Shown here: one piece after another, positions 63,499 to 64,000 of the stretch
How the letters are laid out: each line of letters starts with the position of its first letter
Numbering within the stretch: position 1 is the first letter of the stretch
From: CAYUWG01 sp964448285
GTDB taxonomy: Bacteria; Bacteroidota; Ignavibacteria; SZUA-365
Assembly: GCA_964448285.1 (NCBI GenBank)
Contig: CAYUWG010000012.1
Span: forward strand, 15,135 to 79,134
Length of the DNA: 64,000 bases
Reading direction: 5' to 3'
Translations under genes and position numbers: made by a program
The notes under the pieces: model-generated
Database searches by the model: none
What the model was told of the DNA's origin: nothing
What the model saw: the letters and a program-made list of their open reading frames with translations, nothing else

Positions 63499-64000
63499 AT
63501 GTTCCGTCTCCTGAAAACGCTGCTGAGCGCGCGAAAGACCGGAAGGAAAAATCCGGTTCTCCAGAAAAAAGAACACGCATTGGATGAGGAGCGGATTGCA
63601 GTCACAACGACCATCTCATTCGATGCGCGCGCTTTTACCGAGCGGACAGGATACCATATTCGCCACGAGAAGTATTTCCTGCAGGCAATGGTGCATCGCT
63701 CCTTCCTGCAGATGTGTCCACCCAACATCACGCGATCCAATGAACGCATGGAATTCTTGGGAGACTCCATTCTCAACTTCATCGTCGCGGAATTCCTTTA
63801 TGAACATTTCCCCGATATCGAAGAAGGCGAGCTGTCGAAACTCCGCTCGCGTATCGTGAGCCGTTCTGCGCTTGGAGCGTCTGCGCGGGCGCTGAATTTG
63901 GATGAGTTCCTTCTCATGAGCCCAAGCGCACACCAGTCGATTCGAGGCGGAAGCGATTCCATCATGTCGGACGCATTCGAAGCGGTGATTGCGGCAATCT
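63499..64000 (+). CDS. rnc: Ribonuclease III, truncated by window end
   Basis: 167 residues visible from ATG 63499. A basic N-terminal tail of about 45 residues precedes the RNase III domain (HEKYFLQAMVHRSFL, NERMEFLGDSILNF with Glu85 and Asp89, EGELSKLRSRIVSRSALGA, IMSDAFEAVIAAI at the end). The dsRNA-binding domain lies beyond the window. The tail is longer than in E. coli RNase III. Its position after fabF is typical. Confidence 0.93.
   Translation, partial: MFRLLKTLLSARKTGRKNPVLQKKEHALDEERIAVTTTISFDARAFTERTGYHIRHEKYFLQAMVHRSFLQMCPPNITRSNERMEFLGDSILNFIVAEFLYEHFPDIEEGELSKLRSRIVSRSALGASARALNLDEFLLMSPSAHQSIRGGSDSIMSDAFEAVIAAI

Overview
The window reads as chromosomal DNA of a Gram-negative member of the Bacteroidota/Chlorobiota group, most likely the Ignavibacteria/Kapabacteria side. 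Evidence: proteins ending in type IX secretion (T9SS, Por) C-terminal sorting domains, TonB-dependent receptors paired with lipoproteins, a WD40-like/OmpA outer-membrane protein, lipid A genes (lpxK), an AT-rich TAnnTTTG-type promoter in front of tRNA-His, and the order yceD-rpmF-plsX-fabH-fabD-fabG-acpP-fabF-rnc. The exact lineage is inferred, not proven. Coding density is high and most genes lie in tightly packed operons with 1-8 base overlaps.

Layout. (1) 1-12313, minus strand: exopolysaccharide/O-antigen cluster with an SLBB export protein, Wzz-like co-polymerase, Wzy/ligase-like protein, Wzx-like flippase, two glycosyltransferases, an AsnB-type amidotransferase, a GT-C membrane protein and a heparinase II/III-like protein cut by the window edge. 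Only 32 bases separate this operon from tRNA-Leu(UAA), which follows tRNA-Cys(GCA). (2) 12625-27248: penicillin-acylase-like hydrolase, OmpA/PD40 protein, a nitrilase-acyltransferase-LpxK-lipoprotein operon, a DksA-type zinc-finger protein, a YCF48 propeller gene broken by an in-frame TAG, MarR-pirin, a LonB-like protease and a lone glycosyltransferase. (3) 27475-36878: accessory region full of duplication and decay. It has two paralogous beta-propeller lipoproteins, one full TonB receptor and a duplicated 3' fragment of it, an orphan T9SS tail, a 162-bp direct repeat carrying a leader plus start of a signal peptide, GC-rich tandem repeats, and a second propeller gene broken by an in-frame TAA. 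(4) 36895-38670: an ORF6N gene, a small unknown gene and an EVE plus NucS-like nuclease fusion, a candidate modified-DNA restriction locus. (5) 38954-57085: TonB receptor plus lipoprotein, a T9SS-secreted S15-type hydrolase flanked by inverted low-complexity repeats and palindromes, a zinc metalloprotease, an SLC13 permease, a DUF1016 nuclease whose gene contains two near-identical palindromes, a MacA/ABC exporter, a heme lipoprotein with a four-CHRD T9SS protein, and an alginate-export-like barrel. (6) 57154-64000: tRNA-His and the fatty-acid/phospholipid synthesis operon ending in a truncated rnc.

The genes point to heavy investment in the cell envelope: capsule or O-antigen assembly, lipid A, TonB uptake, T9SS-secreted proteins and exporters. 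The most unusual observations are the two propeller genes with single in-frame stops, the receptor/lipoprotein duplication, the EVE-nuclease locus, the tRNA-led polysaccharide operon and the palindromes inside the DUF1016 gene. Many long antisense open frames exist but are shadows of codon usage.
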